In this document: piece by piece, positions 35,262 to 44,733 of the stretch | Position numbering within the stretch: the stretch's first letter is position 1 | How the letters are laid out: every line of letters starts with the position of its first letter | NCBI RefSeq assembly: GCF_001544495.1 | Contig: NZ_FCNZ02000020.1 | Span: 41,855-105,854 of the forward strand | Source: Caballeronia telluris | Lineage (GTDB): Bacteria > Pseudomonadota > Gammaproteobacteria > Burkholderiales > Burkholderiaceae | DNA length: 64,000 nucleotides | Direction of reading: 5' to 3' | Program-made: the position numbers and the translations under genes | The notes under the pieces: model-generated | What the model was told of the DNA's origin: nothing | Databases searched by the model: none | The model's input: the letters and a program-made list of their open reading frames with translations, nothing else

Positions 35262-36284
35262 GTGACAACCCCAACCCACAAGCCCGCGCGTGAACGCGGA
35301 TCGATTTCGGTGCGCCTCGTCGCCGAGGCGTTGCGATGCGCCGAGGCGCGCGGTGTAGAGCGCGAGTCGCTGCTCGCCGCCGCCGACATTGCGCCGGCCA
35401 CGCTGGCGTCGCCGCGCGCGCGCGTGTCGCCGGCACAATACGGCAAGCTGTGGAACGCCATCGCCGATGCGCTCGACGACGAATTCTTCGGCCAGGACCG
35501 CCACCCGATGCGGCGCGGCAGTTTCGTGCTGCTGAGCCACGCGTCGCTCAGTTCGCGCGACGGTGCGCAGGCGCTTTCGCGCATCGCGAACTTCCTGCGC
35601 CTCGTGCTCGACGACCTCGCCTTCGAACTCGACATCGACGCGACTCGCGTGCGCATTCGCCTGATCGACCGCGACGAGCCGAAAAGCATGTTCGCGTATG
35701 CGACCGCGTTCATCCTGATCTACGGTTTGTTGTGCTGGCTGGTCGGGCGGCGCATTCCGGTGCTTTCGGCGCATCTGCGCTGCCCGGAGCCGGCCGCGAG
35801 CGACGAATACCGCCTGATGTTCTGCGACGACCTCGTCTTCGACGAGCCGCGATCCTATGTCGACCTCGCGCCGGAATGCGCCCGGCTGCCGGTCGTGCAG
35901 ACGGTGGCGTCGCTGAAGACGTTCCTGCGCGAAGCGCCCGCGAACTTCCTCGTCAAGTACCGCAATCCCGATTCGCTCGCGGCCCGCGTGCGGCGCCGCC
36001 TGCGCCAGCTTCCGCCAGCCGACTGGCCCGACAGCGACCGCGTCGCGGCCGCGCTGAACATGGCCGAGGCCACGCTCAGGCGTCATCTGAAGCAGGAAGG
36101 CGTGACCTATCAGGCGATCAAGGACGACTTGCGGCGGGACCTCGCGATCTCGCGTCTCGCGGATACGAGCGAAACCATCGCCGAGATCGCCGATGCGCTC
36201 GGCTTTGCCGAACCGAGCGCGTTTCGCCGCGCGTTTCGCAAGTGGACGGGCGTGCGGCCCGCCGACTACCGGCGCGCGGGATAG
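35262..36284 (+). CDS. AraC-family regulator, paralogue of the 15432-16430 gene
   Basis: 340 residues with the same two-part design as the first AraC protein: an effector domain ('MFAYATAFILIYGLLCWLVGRRIPVLSAHLRCPEP') and double HTH ('RVAAALNMAEATLRRHLKQEGVTYQAIKDDLRRDLAISRLADTSETIAEIADALGFAEPSAFRRAFRKWTGVRPADYR'). Start GTG at 35262 lacks a Shine-Dalgarno; GTG at 35310 is possible. Divergent from the valine-type ACAD operon, which it probably activates. Confidence 0.88.
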   Translation: MTTPTHKPARERGSISVRLVAEALRCAEARGVERESLLAAADIAPATLASPRARVSPAQYGKLWNAIADALDDEFFGQDRHPMRRGSFVLLSHASLSSRDGAQALSRIANFLRLVLDDLAFELDIDATRVRIRLIDRDEPKSMFAYATAFILIYGLLCWLVGRRIPVLSAHLRCPEPAASDEYRLMFCDDLVFDEPRSYVDLAPECARLPVVQTVASLKTFLREAPANFLVKYRNPDSLAARVRRRLRQLPPADWPDSDRVAAALNMAEATLRRHLKQEGVTYQAIKDDLRRDLAISRLADTSETIAEIADALGFAEPSAFRRAFRKWTGVRPADYRRAG

Positions 36285-36357
36285 CGCCCGCACGTCGACT
36301 GCGGGCGCGAGAAGGCGCTGCTATAGTGAAAGTTCCGGATCTTCAGAGGAGCGCATC

Positions 36358-36519
36358 ATGACGAAGCCGAATCACGCTGGTCCACCGAACGAGGCGCCCG
36401 CATCCGACGCGCCGCCCACCGACGACGATCTTCTGGACGAAGCGCTGGAAGAAACCTTTCCGGCAAGCGATCCGATCGCGGTTCATCCGGAGCGCAAAGA
36501 CAAACCCGCCGAGCGATAA
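36358..36519 (+). CDS. Small acidic protein with 'LDEALEETFPASDP' motif
   Basis: 53 residues, acidic and Pro-rich, no membrane segment. The C-terminal 'LLDEALEETFPASDPIAVHPERKD' is a short conserved motif found in many small proteobacterial proteins of unknown function. ATG at 36358 follows AGAGGAG, and a possible -10 (TATAGT) lies at 36322-36327. The longer frame upstream is antisense-type sequence within the AraC gene. Confidence 0.75.
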   Translation: MTKPNHAGPPNEAPASDAPPTDDDLLDEALEETFPASDPIAVHPERKDKPAER

Positions 36520-36526
36520 GCCGCTT

Positions 36527-37186
36527 TCAGCCGTCGTCGAGACCGGACAGCAGCGCCGCCAGTTTCTCGACGTGCTGAAGCAGCAGTTTCTTGTGCTTGT
36601 CGATCTGTTCGAGACGGCCGGAGAGATCGGCGCGGGCGGCATCGGAAAGGCGTTCGGAGGCGAGCAGTTCTTCCGCCTTGGGCGTCATGTTGTCGAGCTG
36701 GACGAGCGTCAGTTGCCGCTCCACGCGCCGCAAATCCTGCACGAGCAGTTCGCGGTTGCGCCGGAACACCAGATCCCTTCGATGCGTTTCCGCCTGTTGC
36801 AACGCCTGATCGGCGATACGGCGCGTCGCTTCCGTCTGCGACAGGAGCGGTTCCGGGCCGCGCAGCACCGGGCGCTTCGGCGCCGGGTGAGCGGTGCCGC
36901 GAAACACCGCGACGGGCGTTTCCTCGTCCATGGCGCGCTGGGCGGCGGCGGGAACGTCGGCGGGGCCGTGGCGCTGGTCCATCCAGTGCGGCGGCAGGCC
37001 CATCACCGTTTCCACGCCGCGCACGAATTCCTCGCTGAAATCGCGCCGGCCCGCCACGATCAGCTTCATGTGCGACGGCGAAAAGGTCATCATCCGCGCA
37101 AGCCGCGACGCACCGCCCGCCGATCCGGTCAGCATGTCCAGGTTCGCCTTCCACACGTGATACAGCGATTCGTCGAAATCTTCCAT
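36527..37186 (-). CDS. HTH (phage-repressor type) + coiled-coil protein, unknown role
   Basis: 219 residues. Residues ~24-72 ('ASRLARMMTFSPSHMKLIVAGRRDFSEEFVRGVETVMGLPPHWMDQ') read as an XRE-like helix-turn-helix with the 'LGLP-WLD' ending seen in phage-type repressors. Residues ~115-215 are charged heptad-like helix ('RRNRELLVQDLRRVERQLTLVQLDNMTPKAEELLASERL...LEQIDKHKKLLLQHVEKLAALL'), so a dimer or oligomer is likely. ATG at 37184-37186 follows GGAG. The overlapping longer frame at 36483-37154 is a shadow. Confidence 0.75.
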   Translation of the reverse strand: MEDFDESLYHVWKANLDMLTGSAGGASRLARMMTFSPSHMKLIVAGRRDFSEEFVRGVETVMGLPPHWMDQRHGPADVPAAAQRAMDEETPVAVFRGTAHPAPKRPVLRGPEPLLSQTEATRRIADQALQQAETHRRDLVFRRNRELLVQDLRRVERQLTLVQLDNMTPKAEELLASERLSDAARADLSGRLEQIDKHKKLLLQHVEKLAALLSGLDDG

Positions 37187-37411
37187 GGGCTAGTCTCCAA
37201 GCAGACGGACACTTGCAGGTGCAATCCGCGGGATCGCCCGATGGGCGAAGCCGCGCACATCCGTGTCCAGGTCGGGCCCGCGCGCCGCTGGCGTTTACAG
37301 CACAATCTTACCGTCATCGCGCACGCGCCCGCTCACGATGTTGCGGAGATCATCCGCCTTTCCTGTCGCGGCAACAACGTCCGCGTTGCGCGAAGCCCCG
37401 TGCGCACCGCA

Positions 37412-37451
37412 TAAAAACGACAACGCACGGCGCGAAGGCCGTGCGTTGTCG
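37412..37451 (-). terminator. Intrinsic terminator of kgtP
   Basis: CGACAACGCACGG (37418-37430) and CCGTGCGTTGTCG (37439-37451) form a 13-bp stem. On the minus strand it is followed by TTTTTAT, so it ends the leftward kgtP transcript 22 bp after its stop. Confidence 0.9.
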
Positions 37452-37473
37452 ATGCAAGCGGACGAATCCGCCA

Positions 37474-38769
37474 TCAGGGTTCGTTACGCAAATACCCTTC
37501 CTTGCTCGGATCGCGCATCCAGAACGACACGAGGAACGAGATGAAGCACAGGACCGTGACGTACCAGTAGAACGTCGATTCGCTGCCGATCGATTTCATG
37601 TAGAGCGCCACGTATTCCGCCGATCCGCCGAACACCGCGTTCGCCACCGCATACGAGAGCCCGACGCCCAGCGCGCGCACTTCCGGCGGGAACATTTCCG
37701 CCTTGATGAGGCCGCTGATCGACGTATAGAAGCTGACGATCGCGAGCGCGACGATCACGAGCACGAACGCCGTCACCGGGCTCTTCACGTCCTTGAGCGC
37801 GTGCAGGAGCGGCACCGTGCCGATGGTCGCCAGGCCGCCGAAGAAGAGCATCGAGGTGCGGCGCCCAATGCGGTCCGACAGCGCGCCGAAGAGCGGCTGC
37901 ATGATCATGTAGACGAAGAGCGCCGCGGTCATCACGTTGCTGGCGGTCTTCGCGGGCATGCCGGCCGTGTTCACGAGGTACTTCTGCATGTAGGTCGTGA
38001 ACGTGTAGAAGATGAGCGAGCCGCCCGCCGTGAAGCCGACCACCGTCAGGAACGCGCGCTTGTGCAACATCAGGCCGCGCAGCGTGCCGGCTTCCTTGCG
38101 CTGGCGCGTCTCGGCGGTCGTCGTCTCGTCGAGCGACTTGCGCAGGTAGAGCGAGACCAGGGCCGCGCACGCGCCGATGAAGAACGGAATGCGCCAGCCC
38201 CACGCCTTCAGCTCTTCCGTCGAGAGGAACAGTTGCAGCACGACCAGAACCAGCAGCGCGGCGAGCTGTCCGCCGATCAGCGTCACATACTGGAACGACG
38301 CGAAGAAGCCGCGCCGGCCCTTGAGCGCGACTTCACTCATATAGGTCGCGCTCGTGCCGTATTCGCCGCCGACCGAAAGACCCTGGAACAGACGCGCGAG
38401 CAGCAGGAAGAACGGCGCCCATGCGCCGATCGTCGCGTAGGTCGGCAGGAAACAGATCACGAGCGAGCCGCCGCACATCATCAGCACGGAGATCATCATC
38501 GCGTTGCGGCGGCCGTGCTTGTCGGCGATGCGGCCGAAGAGCCAGCCGCCGATCGGGCGCATCAGGAAGCCCGCCGCGAACACGCCGGCGGTATTGAGCA
38601 ACTGGGTGGTGGCGTTGCCGCTCGGGAAGAACGCGGCCGAGAAGTACAGCGCGAGGAACGAGTAGATATAGAAGTCGAACCATTCGACGAGATTCCCGGA
38701 CGAAGCGCCGACGATCGCGAAGACGCGCCGCCGGGTGTCTGCTGCCTGTGAAACGGTAAGGTCGGTCAT
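37474..38769 (-). CDS. kgtP: Alpha-ketoglutarate permease (MFS, MHS family)
   Basis: 431 residues, twelve hydrophobic segments. The match to E. coli KgtP is close along its length as I recall it: 'RRRVFAIVGASSGNLVEWFDFYIYSF', 'GVFAAGFLMRPIGGWLFGRIADKHGRR', 'LARLFQGLSVGGEYGTSATYMSEVA', 'FYTFTTYMQKYLVNTAGM' and 'ALGVGLSYAVANAVFGGSAEYVAL'. It is a proton symporter for 2-oxoglutarate. ATG at 38767-38769 with AAGGA upstream. Monocistronic with its own terminator. Confidence 0.93.
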   Translation of the reverse strand: MTDLTVSQAADTRRRVFAIVGASSGNLVEWFDFYIYSFLALYFSAAFFPSGNATTQLLNTAGVFAAGFLMRPIGGWLFGRIADKHGRRNAMMISVLMMCGGSLVICFLPTYATIGAWAPFFLLLARLFQGLSVGGEYGTSATYMSEVALKGRRGFFASFQYVTLIGGQLAALLVLVVLQLFLSTEELKAWGWRIPFFIGACAALVSLYLRKSLDETTTAETRQRKEAGTLRGLMLHKRAFLTVVGFTAGGSLIFYTFTTYMQKYLVNTAGMPAKTASNVMTAALFVYMIMQPLFGALSDRIGRRTSMLFFGGLATIGTVPLLHALKDVKSPVTAFVLVIVALAIVSFYTSISGLIKAEMFPPEVRALGVGLSYAVANAVFGGSAEYVALYMKSIGSESTFYWYVTVLCFISFLVSFWMRDPSKEGYLRNEP

Positions 38770-38953
38770 GCTGTATTCGTTCCTTGTCGCATGTTGGAAT
38801 AGCGGTACGGGCCGCGGTCGTTGCCGGTCGTCGACGGAAAAGGACCGGGTCGGCGCTCTGCTGGCGTTCGGGCGGAAGTTTACGACGATAGCGGCAAAGG
38901 GCATTGAAACCATTGGTAGGTGATTACCCCTATTCGGGCGATTTATTGCTTAT

Positions 38954-38974
38954 TTATCGACTTCTTGTCGATAA
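38954..38974. promoter_or_regulatory. Inverted repeat between kgtP and DUF2891 genes
   Basis: TTATCGAC (38954-38961) and GTCGATAA (38967-38974) form a perfect inverted repeat with a 5-bp spacer in the AT-richest part of the divergent 262-bp region. Probable operator; regulator unknown. Confidence 0.45.
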
Positions 38975-39031
38975 AGTGTCGGCTTCAGATTTTGCGCGAC
39001 ACTTCCTTCTCTCCGGAACGACGACACGCCC

Positions 39032-40054
39032 ATGAACACCCGATCCCCCATCGCACTGGACGAAGCGCTCGCGTCGAAGTTCGCGCGCGTCGCGCTCGGA
39101 CACCTGACGCGCGAATATCCGAACAAGCTCGATCACGTGATGGCGAGCGCCGCCGACGTAGAGAGCCCGCGCGCGCTGCATCCCGTCTTCTATGGCAGCT
39201 ACGACTGGCATTCCTGCGTGCACGGCTACTGGCTGATCGCCCGGCTTTATGCGCGCTTTGCGCACTTGCCCGAGGCGCCGTCGATCCGCGCGGTCATCGA
39301 CGAACACTTCACCGAGGCGAACGTCGCGCGGGAAGTCGCGTATCTGGAGCGCCCGGCCGCGCGCGGCTTCGAGCGGCCCTACGGCTGGGCGTGGCTGCTT
39401 GCGCTTGCCCGCCAGTTGCAGTCGATGTCGTCCGCGGAGGGCAAGCGCTGGGCATCGACGATGCAGCCGCTCGCCGACGCGTTCGTCGCGCGCTTCACCG
39501 AATTCCTGCCGAAATCGACGTATCCGCTGCGGGTCGGGACGCACTTCAACATGGCGTTTGCGCTGTCGCTGGCGATCGGCTATGCGCGGCAGATGCGCGA
39601 TAGCGCGTTCGAAACGCTGCTCGTCGATACGGCGAAGCGCTGGTATCTGCACGACGAGGCATGCCAGGCGTGGGAGCCGGCCGGCGACGAATTCCTGTCG
39701 CCCGCGCTGATGGAGGCGGAACTGATGCGGCGCGTGCTGCCGGCGGACGAATTCGTCGGCTGGTTCGACCGGTTCCTGCCGGAGCTCGCCGCGCGCGAGC
39801 CCGCGACGCTCTTTGTGCCGGCCACCGTCACGGACCGCAGCGACGGCAAGCTCGCGCATCTCGACGGGCTGAACCTGAGCCGCGCGTGGTGCCAGCGGTC
39901 GATCGCGCGGGCGCTGCCGGCGGGCGATGCGCGCATCGCGCTGCTCGACGCCGCCGCCGACGAGCATCTCGCTTTAGGCATCGCGCACGTCGCGGGGGAC
40001 TACATGGGCGAGCATTGGCTCGCGACGTTTGCGCTGCTTGCGCTGGAAGCGTGA
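39032..40054 (+). CDS. DUF2891 family protein
   Basis: 340 residues, all-helical, no signal peptide. Family features are 'HPVFYGSYDWHSCVHGYWLIARL' near the N-terminus, 'ERPYGWAWLLALARQL', and 'DGLNLSRAWCQRSIARALP' near the C-terminus, which look like an (alpha/alpha)6 sugar-enzyme-type fold. No enzymatic function is known to me. ATG at 39032 after CGGAACGACG; divergent from kgtP. Confidence 0.85.
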   Translation: MNTRSPIALDEALASKFARVALGHLTREYPNKLDHVMASAADVESPRALHPVFYGSYDWHSCVHGYWLIARLYARFAHLPEAPSIRAVIDEHFTEANVAREVAYLERPAARGFERPYGWAWLLALARQLQSMSSAEGKRWASTMQPLADAFVARFTEFLPKSTYPLRVGTHFNMAFALSLAIGYARQMRDSAFETLLVDTAKRWYLHDEACQAWEPAGDEFLSPALMEAELMRRVLPADEFVGWFDRFLPELAAREPATLFVPATVTDRSDGKLAHLDGLNLSRAWCQRSIARALPAGDARIALLDAAADEHLALGIAHVAGDYMGEHWLATFALLALEA

Positions 40055-40060
40055 AGCGTC

Positions 40061-40999
40061 TTACGCGCCCCGAACGCCCTGCGTATTGACATAGAGCGCA
40101 TAAAGCCCGTGGCTCGCGGCCATGAACAACCGATTCCGATGCCGCCCGCCGAAGCACACGTTCGCGCACCGCTCGGGCAGCGCAATATGTCCGATCGGCT
40201 CGCCTTGCGGCGTGAAGACCCGAACGCCGTCGAGTTCCTCGGTGCCCATGCCCCAGCCGCACCAGAGATTGCCGTGCACGTCGACGCGAAAGCCGTCCGG
40301 CGTGCCCGGCCCGGCATCGATCGCCTCGCGCCGGTTCGCGAGCCGCCGTCCGCCGTCGACAACATCGAACGCGTAGATCTTGCGCGGCACCGAACGCGAC
40401 TCGACCACATACAGCACCGACTCGTCCGGCGAAAACGCGAGGCCGTTCGGCCCGACGAAGTCGTCGATCATCAAACTCACCTCGCCGTTCTGCCCGTCGA
40501 CGCGATACACGCCCGGCTTCAGTTGCGGCTCGGCCCGTTCGCCTTCGTAGAAGCCGTCGATGCCAAAGGTCGGATCGCTGAACCAGATCGAGCCGTCGGA
40601 TTTCACGACCACGTCGTTCGGTGAATTGAGCGGCTTGCCGTCGAAGCGGTCGGCGAGCACGGTGATCGACCCGTCGTATTCGGTGCGCGTTACGCGCCGC
40701 GTCAGATGCTCGCAGGAGACGAGCCGTCCTTCGCGGTCGCGCGTGTGGCCGTTCGCATTGTTCGACGGCTGACGGAACGTGCCGGTTTCGCCCGTCGCTT
40801 CGTCCCAGCGCAGGATGCGGTTGTTCGGGATGTCGCTCCACAAGAGATAGCGGCCGTCGCCGAACCAGACCGGCCCCTCCGACCAGCGCGCGCCCTGATA
40901 AAGACACTCCACCGACGCCGACGCGATCGTGAGCGCCTTGAAGCGCGGATCGAGCACGCGCACGGCGGGATCGGGATAGCGGCGTTCCTGGCCCATCAT
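40061..40999 (-). CDS. SMP-30/gluconolactonase/LRE family protein
   Basis: 312 residues, six-bladed propeller lactonase. 'WSEGPVWFGDGRYLLWSDIPNNRILRW' carries the metal-binding Glu, 'FDGKPLNSPNDVVVKSDGSIWFSDPTFGI' the Asn/Asp pair, and 'GPNGLAFSPDESVLYVVES' and 'PDGFRVDVHGNLWCG' the remaining ligands. Likely hydrolyses a sugar-acid lactone. Downstream of the 2-oxoglutarate semialdehyde dehydrogenase gene, consistent with non-phosphorylative sugar-acid breakdown. ATG at 40999 follows GAGGAG. Confidence 0.9.
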   Translation of the reverse strand: MMGQERRYPDPAVRVLDPRFKALTIASASVECLYQGARWSEGPVWFGDGRYLLWSDIPNNRILRWDEATGETGTFRQPSNNANGHTRDREGRLVSCEHLTRRVTRTEYDGSITVLADRFDGKPLNSPNDVVVKSDGSIWFSDPTFGIDGFYEGERAEPQLKPGVYRVDGQNGEVSLMIDDFVGPNGLAFSPDESVLYVVESRSVPRKIYAFDVVDGGRRLANRREAIDAGPGTPDGFRVDVHGNLWCGWGMGTEELDGVRVFTPQGEPIGHIALPERCANVCFGGRHRNRLFMAASHGLYALYVNTQGVRGA

Positions 41000-41018
41000 G
41001 ATGTCGTCTCCTCAAATG

Positions 41019-41041
41019 AAAAGCGGGCGCCGGGCGCCCGC
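41019..41041 (-). terminator. Intra-operon hairpin terminator between KGSADH and SMP-30 genes
   Basis: GCGGGCGC (41023-41030) pairs with GCGCCCGC (41034-41041) over a 3-nt loop; on the minus strand it is followed by TTTTCATTT. It would partly stop transcription before the SMP-30 gene, whose ribosome site begins just after the T-run. Confidence 0.7.
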
Positions 41042-41059
41042 TCTTTGCGGTTATGAAAG

Positions 41060-42637
41060 TCAGTTCGGCCCGAGTTCGCCGTCCCGCAGACGCCACAGGT
41101 TGAGCGGATTGTCGTCGGAAAGCGCTTGCGGCAGCAAGGCCGCCGGCAGGTCCTGATAGCAGACCGGCCGCAGGAACCGCTCGATCGCCAGCGCGCCGAC
41201 CGAGGTCGAGCGGCTGTCGGAGGTCGCCGGGAACGGTCCGCCGTGGACCATCGCGTACGACACCTCGACGCCCGTCGGAAAGCCGTTCGCGAGAATCCGC
41301 CCTACCTTGCGTTCGAGGATCGGCAAAAGGCGCTTCGCGAACTCGAAGTCGTCGCTTTCGAGATGCAGCGTCGCCGTCAACTGGCCTTCGAGATGACGCG
41401 CGACCGCGAGCATTTCGTCCTCGTCGGCGCACACGACGATCAGCGAAGTCGGTCCGAAGATCTCGTCTTCGAGCGGCGGCGTCGCGAGAAACTGCTCGGC
41501 GCTCGCCTGATAGAGCGCGGGCAGCGCGCCGCACGACGCGTCGGTCTTGGCGCCCGTCGCCACGCGCTCGATGCCGGTCTTGTCGCGCGCTTTCACGCCG
41601 TCCGCGTAAGCGGCGGCGATGCCCGCCGTCAGCATCGTCTGCGCGCCCTTTTTCTCCAGCGCGGCCGACGCGGCGTCGATGAACTCCTGCAGGTGCGGCC
41701 CTTCCAGCGCGATCACGAGACCCGGATTCGTGCAGAACTGGCCGACGCCGAGCGTCACGGAATCGACGAAACCGGTGGCGAGCGTGTCCGCGCGCGCGGC
41801 GAGCGCGCCCGGCAGCGCGAAGAGCGGATTGACACTGCTCATTTCGGCGAACACGGGAATCGGCTCGGCGCGTTTCGCGGCGATGTCGATGAGCGCGAGG
41901 CCGCCGCGCCGCGAGCCGGTGAAACCGACCGCGCGGATCGCCGGATGCGCGACGAGCGCCTCGCCGATCGCGTTGCCCGCGCCGACGACGAGCGAGAACA
42001 CACCTTCGGGCAGGCCACTGTCGGCGACCGCTTTCTGGATGGCGCGCCCGACGAGTTCCGAGGTGCCGAGATGCGCCGGATGCGCCTTCACGACGACGGG
42101 ACAGCCCGCCGCGAACGCCGACGCCGTGTCGCCGCCCGCCACCGAAAACGCGAGCGGAAAGTTGCTCGCGCCGAACACGGCGACCGGCCCGACCGGAATC
42201 TTTTGCAGACGCAGATCCGGACGCGGCAGCGGCTTGCGATCCGGTTGCGCGGAATCGAGCGTCGCGCCGATCCAGCGCCCCTCGCGCACGAGCGACGCAA
42301 ACAGCTTCAACTGGCCGATCGTGCGGGCGCGCTCGCCTTCGATGCGCGCCTTCGGCAGCGCGGACTCGACGCTCGCGCGCTCGATGAGCGCGTCGCCGAG
42401 CGCGAGGAGGTTGTCCGCGATGGCTTCGAGAAACTCCGCGCGGGTTTCGAGCGACGCGCGGCGAAACGGGTCGAACGCTTCCTCCGCCAGTTCGCAGGCG
42501 CGCGCCACTTCCGCCGCTCCGCCGCCGCCGAACGCGGGCTCCAGTTCGGTGTTGCGGGCCGGGTCGAACGCCCGGAGCGTGGCGTCCGAGCCTCGCAGCG
42601 CGCTCGCGCCGATCAGCATTTCTCCGGTGATCTTCAT
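41060..42637 (-). CDS. 2-oxoglutarate semialdehyde (2,5-dioxovalerate) dehydrogenase
   Basis: 525 residues, the ALDH branch known from KGSADH of arabinose, glucarate and hydroxyproline degradation. 'GPVAVFGASNFPLAFSVAGGDTASAFAAGCPVVVKAHPAH', 'VGFTGSRRGGLAL', the Glu in 'IPVFAEMSSVNP' and the nucleophile Cys in 'LGVGQFCTNPGLV'. It makes 2-oxoglutarate from its semialdehyde. ATG at 42637 is chosen because GGAG lies just upstream; an in-frame ATG 5 codons earlier overlaps that site. No sugar-acid dehydratase gene is in the window. Confidence 0.92.
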   Translation of the reverse strand: MKITGEMLIGASALRGSDATLRAFDPARNTELEPAFGGGGAAEVARACELAEEAFDPFRRASLETRAEFLEAIADNLLALGDALIERASVESALPKARIEGERARTIGQLKLFASLVREGRWIGATLDSAQPDRKPLPRPDLRLQKIPVGPVAVFGASNFPLAFSVAGGDTASAFAAGCPVVVKAHPAHLGTSELVGRAIQKAVADSGLPEGVFSLVVGAGNAIGEALVAHPAIRAVGFTGSRRGGLALIDIAAKRAEPIPVFAEMSSVNPLFALPGALAARADTLATGFVDSVTLGVGQFCTNPGLVIALEGPHLQEFIDAASAALEKKGAQTMLTAGIAAAYADGVKARDKTGIERVATGAKTDASCGALPALYQASAEQFLATPPLEDEIFGPTSLIVVCADEDEMLAVARHLEGQLTATLHLESDDFEFAKRLLPILERKVGRILANGFPTGVEVSYAMVHGGPFPATSDSRSTSVGALAIERFLRPVCYQDLPAALLPQALSDDNPLNLWRLRDGELGPN

Positions 42638-42953
42638 CTCTTGCTCCTTCAAGGCGCCGGCGTGACGCTAAAGCGCCCGCGAGCTTCTATGAGTGGATGG
42701 CCGGACCGTTTGCCCGCCGCCTCGGCATGGTGCGGCCGGATGTTTCGAGGCCGCCGTCCCTTCGAATGACCCGCCCGGCGCCGAAGCGTTCCGCTCGCTT
42801 TCATGCGGCGTCGCGATCGGCAGGCCCGGCGAGCCGATCCGCGAACGCAAGCAAGGTCGATGCGCGGTGTCGGACAAGGGCACAGATCGAAGCATGCGCC
42901 GGGATCGATTGTCAGACAGCTTTTGCTCAAACGAGTGCGATCGTCAGGCAACT
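42638..42953. other. Gene-free upstream region of KGSADH
   Basis: 316 bp between the KGSADH start and the end of the efflux pump gene. No gene supported in any frame. TGTCAGACA (42910-42918) is a TGTC-N-GACA palindrome, the kind used by FCD-type GntR regulators; no such regulator is adjacent. Nothing else stands out. Confidence 0.4.
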
Positions 42954-44573
42954 TCATTCGGCCGCGGCCGGCACGGTTCCCGCCCGGCGGAAGGTGATAT
43001 GGGCGATCCGCCGCACGATCAGCGCGGCGGCGAGCGCGGCGACCGCCGTCAGCATCACGCCGATGTGGATCGACTGCACGAGCGCGTCGCGGGCGGCATC
43101 GACGATCGCCTGGGCGTCGAGCCCGGTCGGACGCAGATCGGCGATAAGGCGTTGCCGCAGGCCGTCGTCGATCAGGATGCGCGGGTCGGCCACGCGCGGC
43201 AGCCAGGTCGAGGCCGCCGGTTCGCCGATCACGCGGATCGTGCGCGCGACGACACTCGCATAATGATGCGCCACGATCGTCGCGACGATGCTCGTGCCGA
43301 GCATGCCGCCGACCATGCGCGTCGATTGCAGCAGCGCGGTCGTGATGCCGAAGCGCTCACGGCCCGCGATTTCCTGCCCGAACACGTTCAGATTGTTCAG
43401 GATGAAGCCGAGCCCAATGCCGATGCCCGCCATCGGAATCTCGATCCAGACATGCGGCGTCGAGGCGCGCGCGAACGACAGCGCGACCGAGGCCGCGAGC
43501 AGCAACGTGAAACCGATCGACAGGATCAGCGTCGGTTTCGGCAAATGGATCACGATGCGCGTATTGATCACGCTGCCGAGCGCGATGCACGCGGCGATCG
43601 GCGTCGCGAGGAGGCCGGCCTCCTGCGGCGTCAGGCCGAAACCGCCTTGCAGCAAGAGCGGCGCGAAGAAAATCAGAGAAAACATCACGAAGCCCGCGAG
43701 GAATGACAGCGTGAAGAGCGTCACGAGCTGCGGGTCGCGGAAGATGTCGAGCGGGATGATCGGGTGCGTGGCGCGCTTTTCGCAGACGAGGAGCGCCGCC
43801 GCGCCCGCGATCACGCACGCGCCGAGCGCGAGATTGCCCGTCGTCAGGCCGTCCTTCGGCACCGCTTCGATCAGCGCCTGAAGACAACCGAGCGTGACAG
43901 CGACGAGCGCGGCGCCGAGCCAGTCGATGCGTACCTCGCCCTGACGCGGCCGGTGAAAAGTCGGCAGATGCGCCCAGATGAAATACAACGCCGCGACGCC
44001 GACCGGCAGGTTCACGAGAAACGTCGAGCGCCAGCCCCAGTGCTGGCTCATCCAGCCGCCGAGCGACGGCCCCGCCGCCGTGCCGATGCCGTAGGCCGCC
44101 GCCATCACGACCTGCCAGCGCACGCGGGCGCGCGGATCGGGAAAGAGATCGGGAATCGACGCGAACGCGGTGCCGACCATCATGCCGCCGCCGACGCCCT
44201 GCAGGCCGCGCGCAATCACGAGAAAGAGCATGTCGTTCGCGACCCCGCACAGCACCGACGCCACCGTGAACGTGATCACGGCCGCGATCACGAAGCGCTT
44301 GCGGCCGAAGTAATCGCCGAGCCGTCCGAACACCGGCACCGTGACCACCGACGCCAGCAGATAGGCGCTCGCGATCCACGCGTAGTACTCGAATCCGTGC
44401 AGTTCCGCGACGATCGACGGCAGCGCCGTGCTGACGACCGTCTGATCGAGCGCGACCAGCATATTGACGAGACCGATGCCGAGCATCGCGAGAAGGGCGT
44501 TCCGGAACGGCAGGGCGGGATTGGGCTGGGTCACGGTCGGGACGGAGGCTGTGGGCGCCGCTTGCGGCCGCAC
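42954..44573 (-). CDS. MFS multidrug efflux transporter, DHA2 (14-TMS) family
   Basis: 539 residues, fourteen hydrophobic segments. DHA2 motifs: 'MLVALDQTVVSTALPSIVAEL' (motif D1-like), 'GRLGDYFGRKRFVIAA' (motif A) and 'GLQGVGGGMMVGTAFASIPDLF' (motif C region). Probably exports drugs or toxic organics by proton antiport. The start is uncertain: GTG at 44573 has no clear ribosome site, and a GTG within the next 20 codons is an alternative. No adjacent regulator. Confidence 0.9.
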   Translation of the reverse strand: MRPQAAPTASVPTVTQPNPALPFRNALLAMLGIGLVNMLVALDQTVVSTALPSIVAELHGFEYYAWIASAYLLASVVTVPVFGRLGDYFGRKRFVIAAVITFTVASVLCGVANDMLFLVIARGLQGVGGGMMVGTAFASIPDLFPDPRARVRWQVVMAAAYGIGTAAGPSLGGWMSQHWGWRSTFLVNLPVGVAALYFIWAHLPTFHRPRQGEVRIDWLGAALVAVTLGCLQALIEAVPKDGLTTGNLALGACVIAGAAALLVCEKRATHPIIPLDIFRDPQLVTLFTLSFLAGFVMFSLIFFAPLLLQGGFGLTPQEAGLLATPIAACIALGSVINTRIVIHLPKPTLILSIGFTLLLAASVALSFARASTPHVWIEIPMAGIGIGLGFILNNLNVFGQEIAGRERFGITTALLQSTRMVGGMLGTSIVATIVAHHYASVVARTIRVIGEPAASTWLPRVADPRILIDDGLRQRLIADLRPTGLDAQAIVDAARDALVQSIHIGVMLTAVAALAAALIVRRIAHITFRRAGTVPAAAE

Positions 44574-44733
44574 GTTTTAAGCGCTCGCCGCAAATGACTC
44601 AGCCTGAATTGTAAGGCAACTTTTCCGCGCGCCGGTCCGCGCCAAAATCTCCGAAACATGGCACTCGTCAATACGGCACCGGTCAGATTGATTCAACTTG
44701 TTCTTATTTCCACGCCGCAAAAAGGAGGTTCGC

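Noticed and set aside
42638..42953. Small ORFs on both strands upstream of KGSADH
   Set aside because: No ribosome sites, no family-like sequence, Arg/Cys-rich composition.
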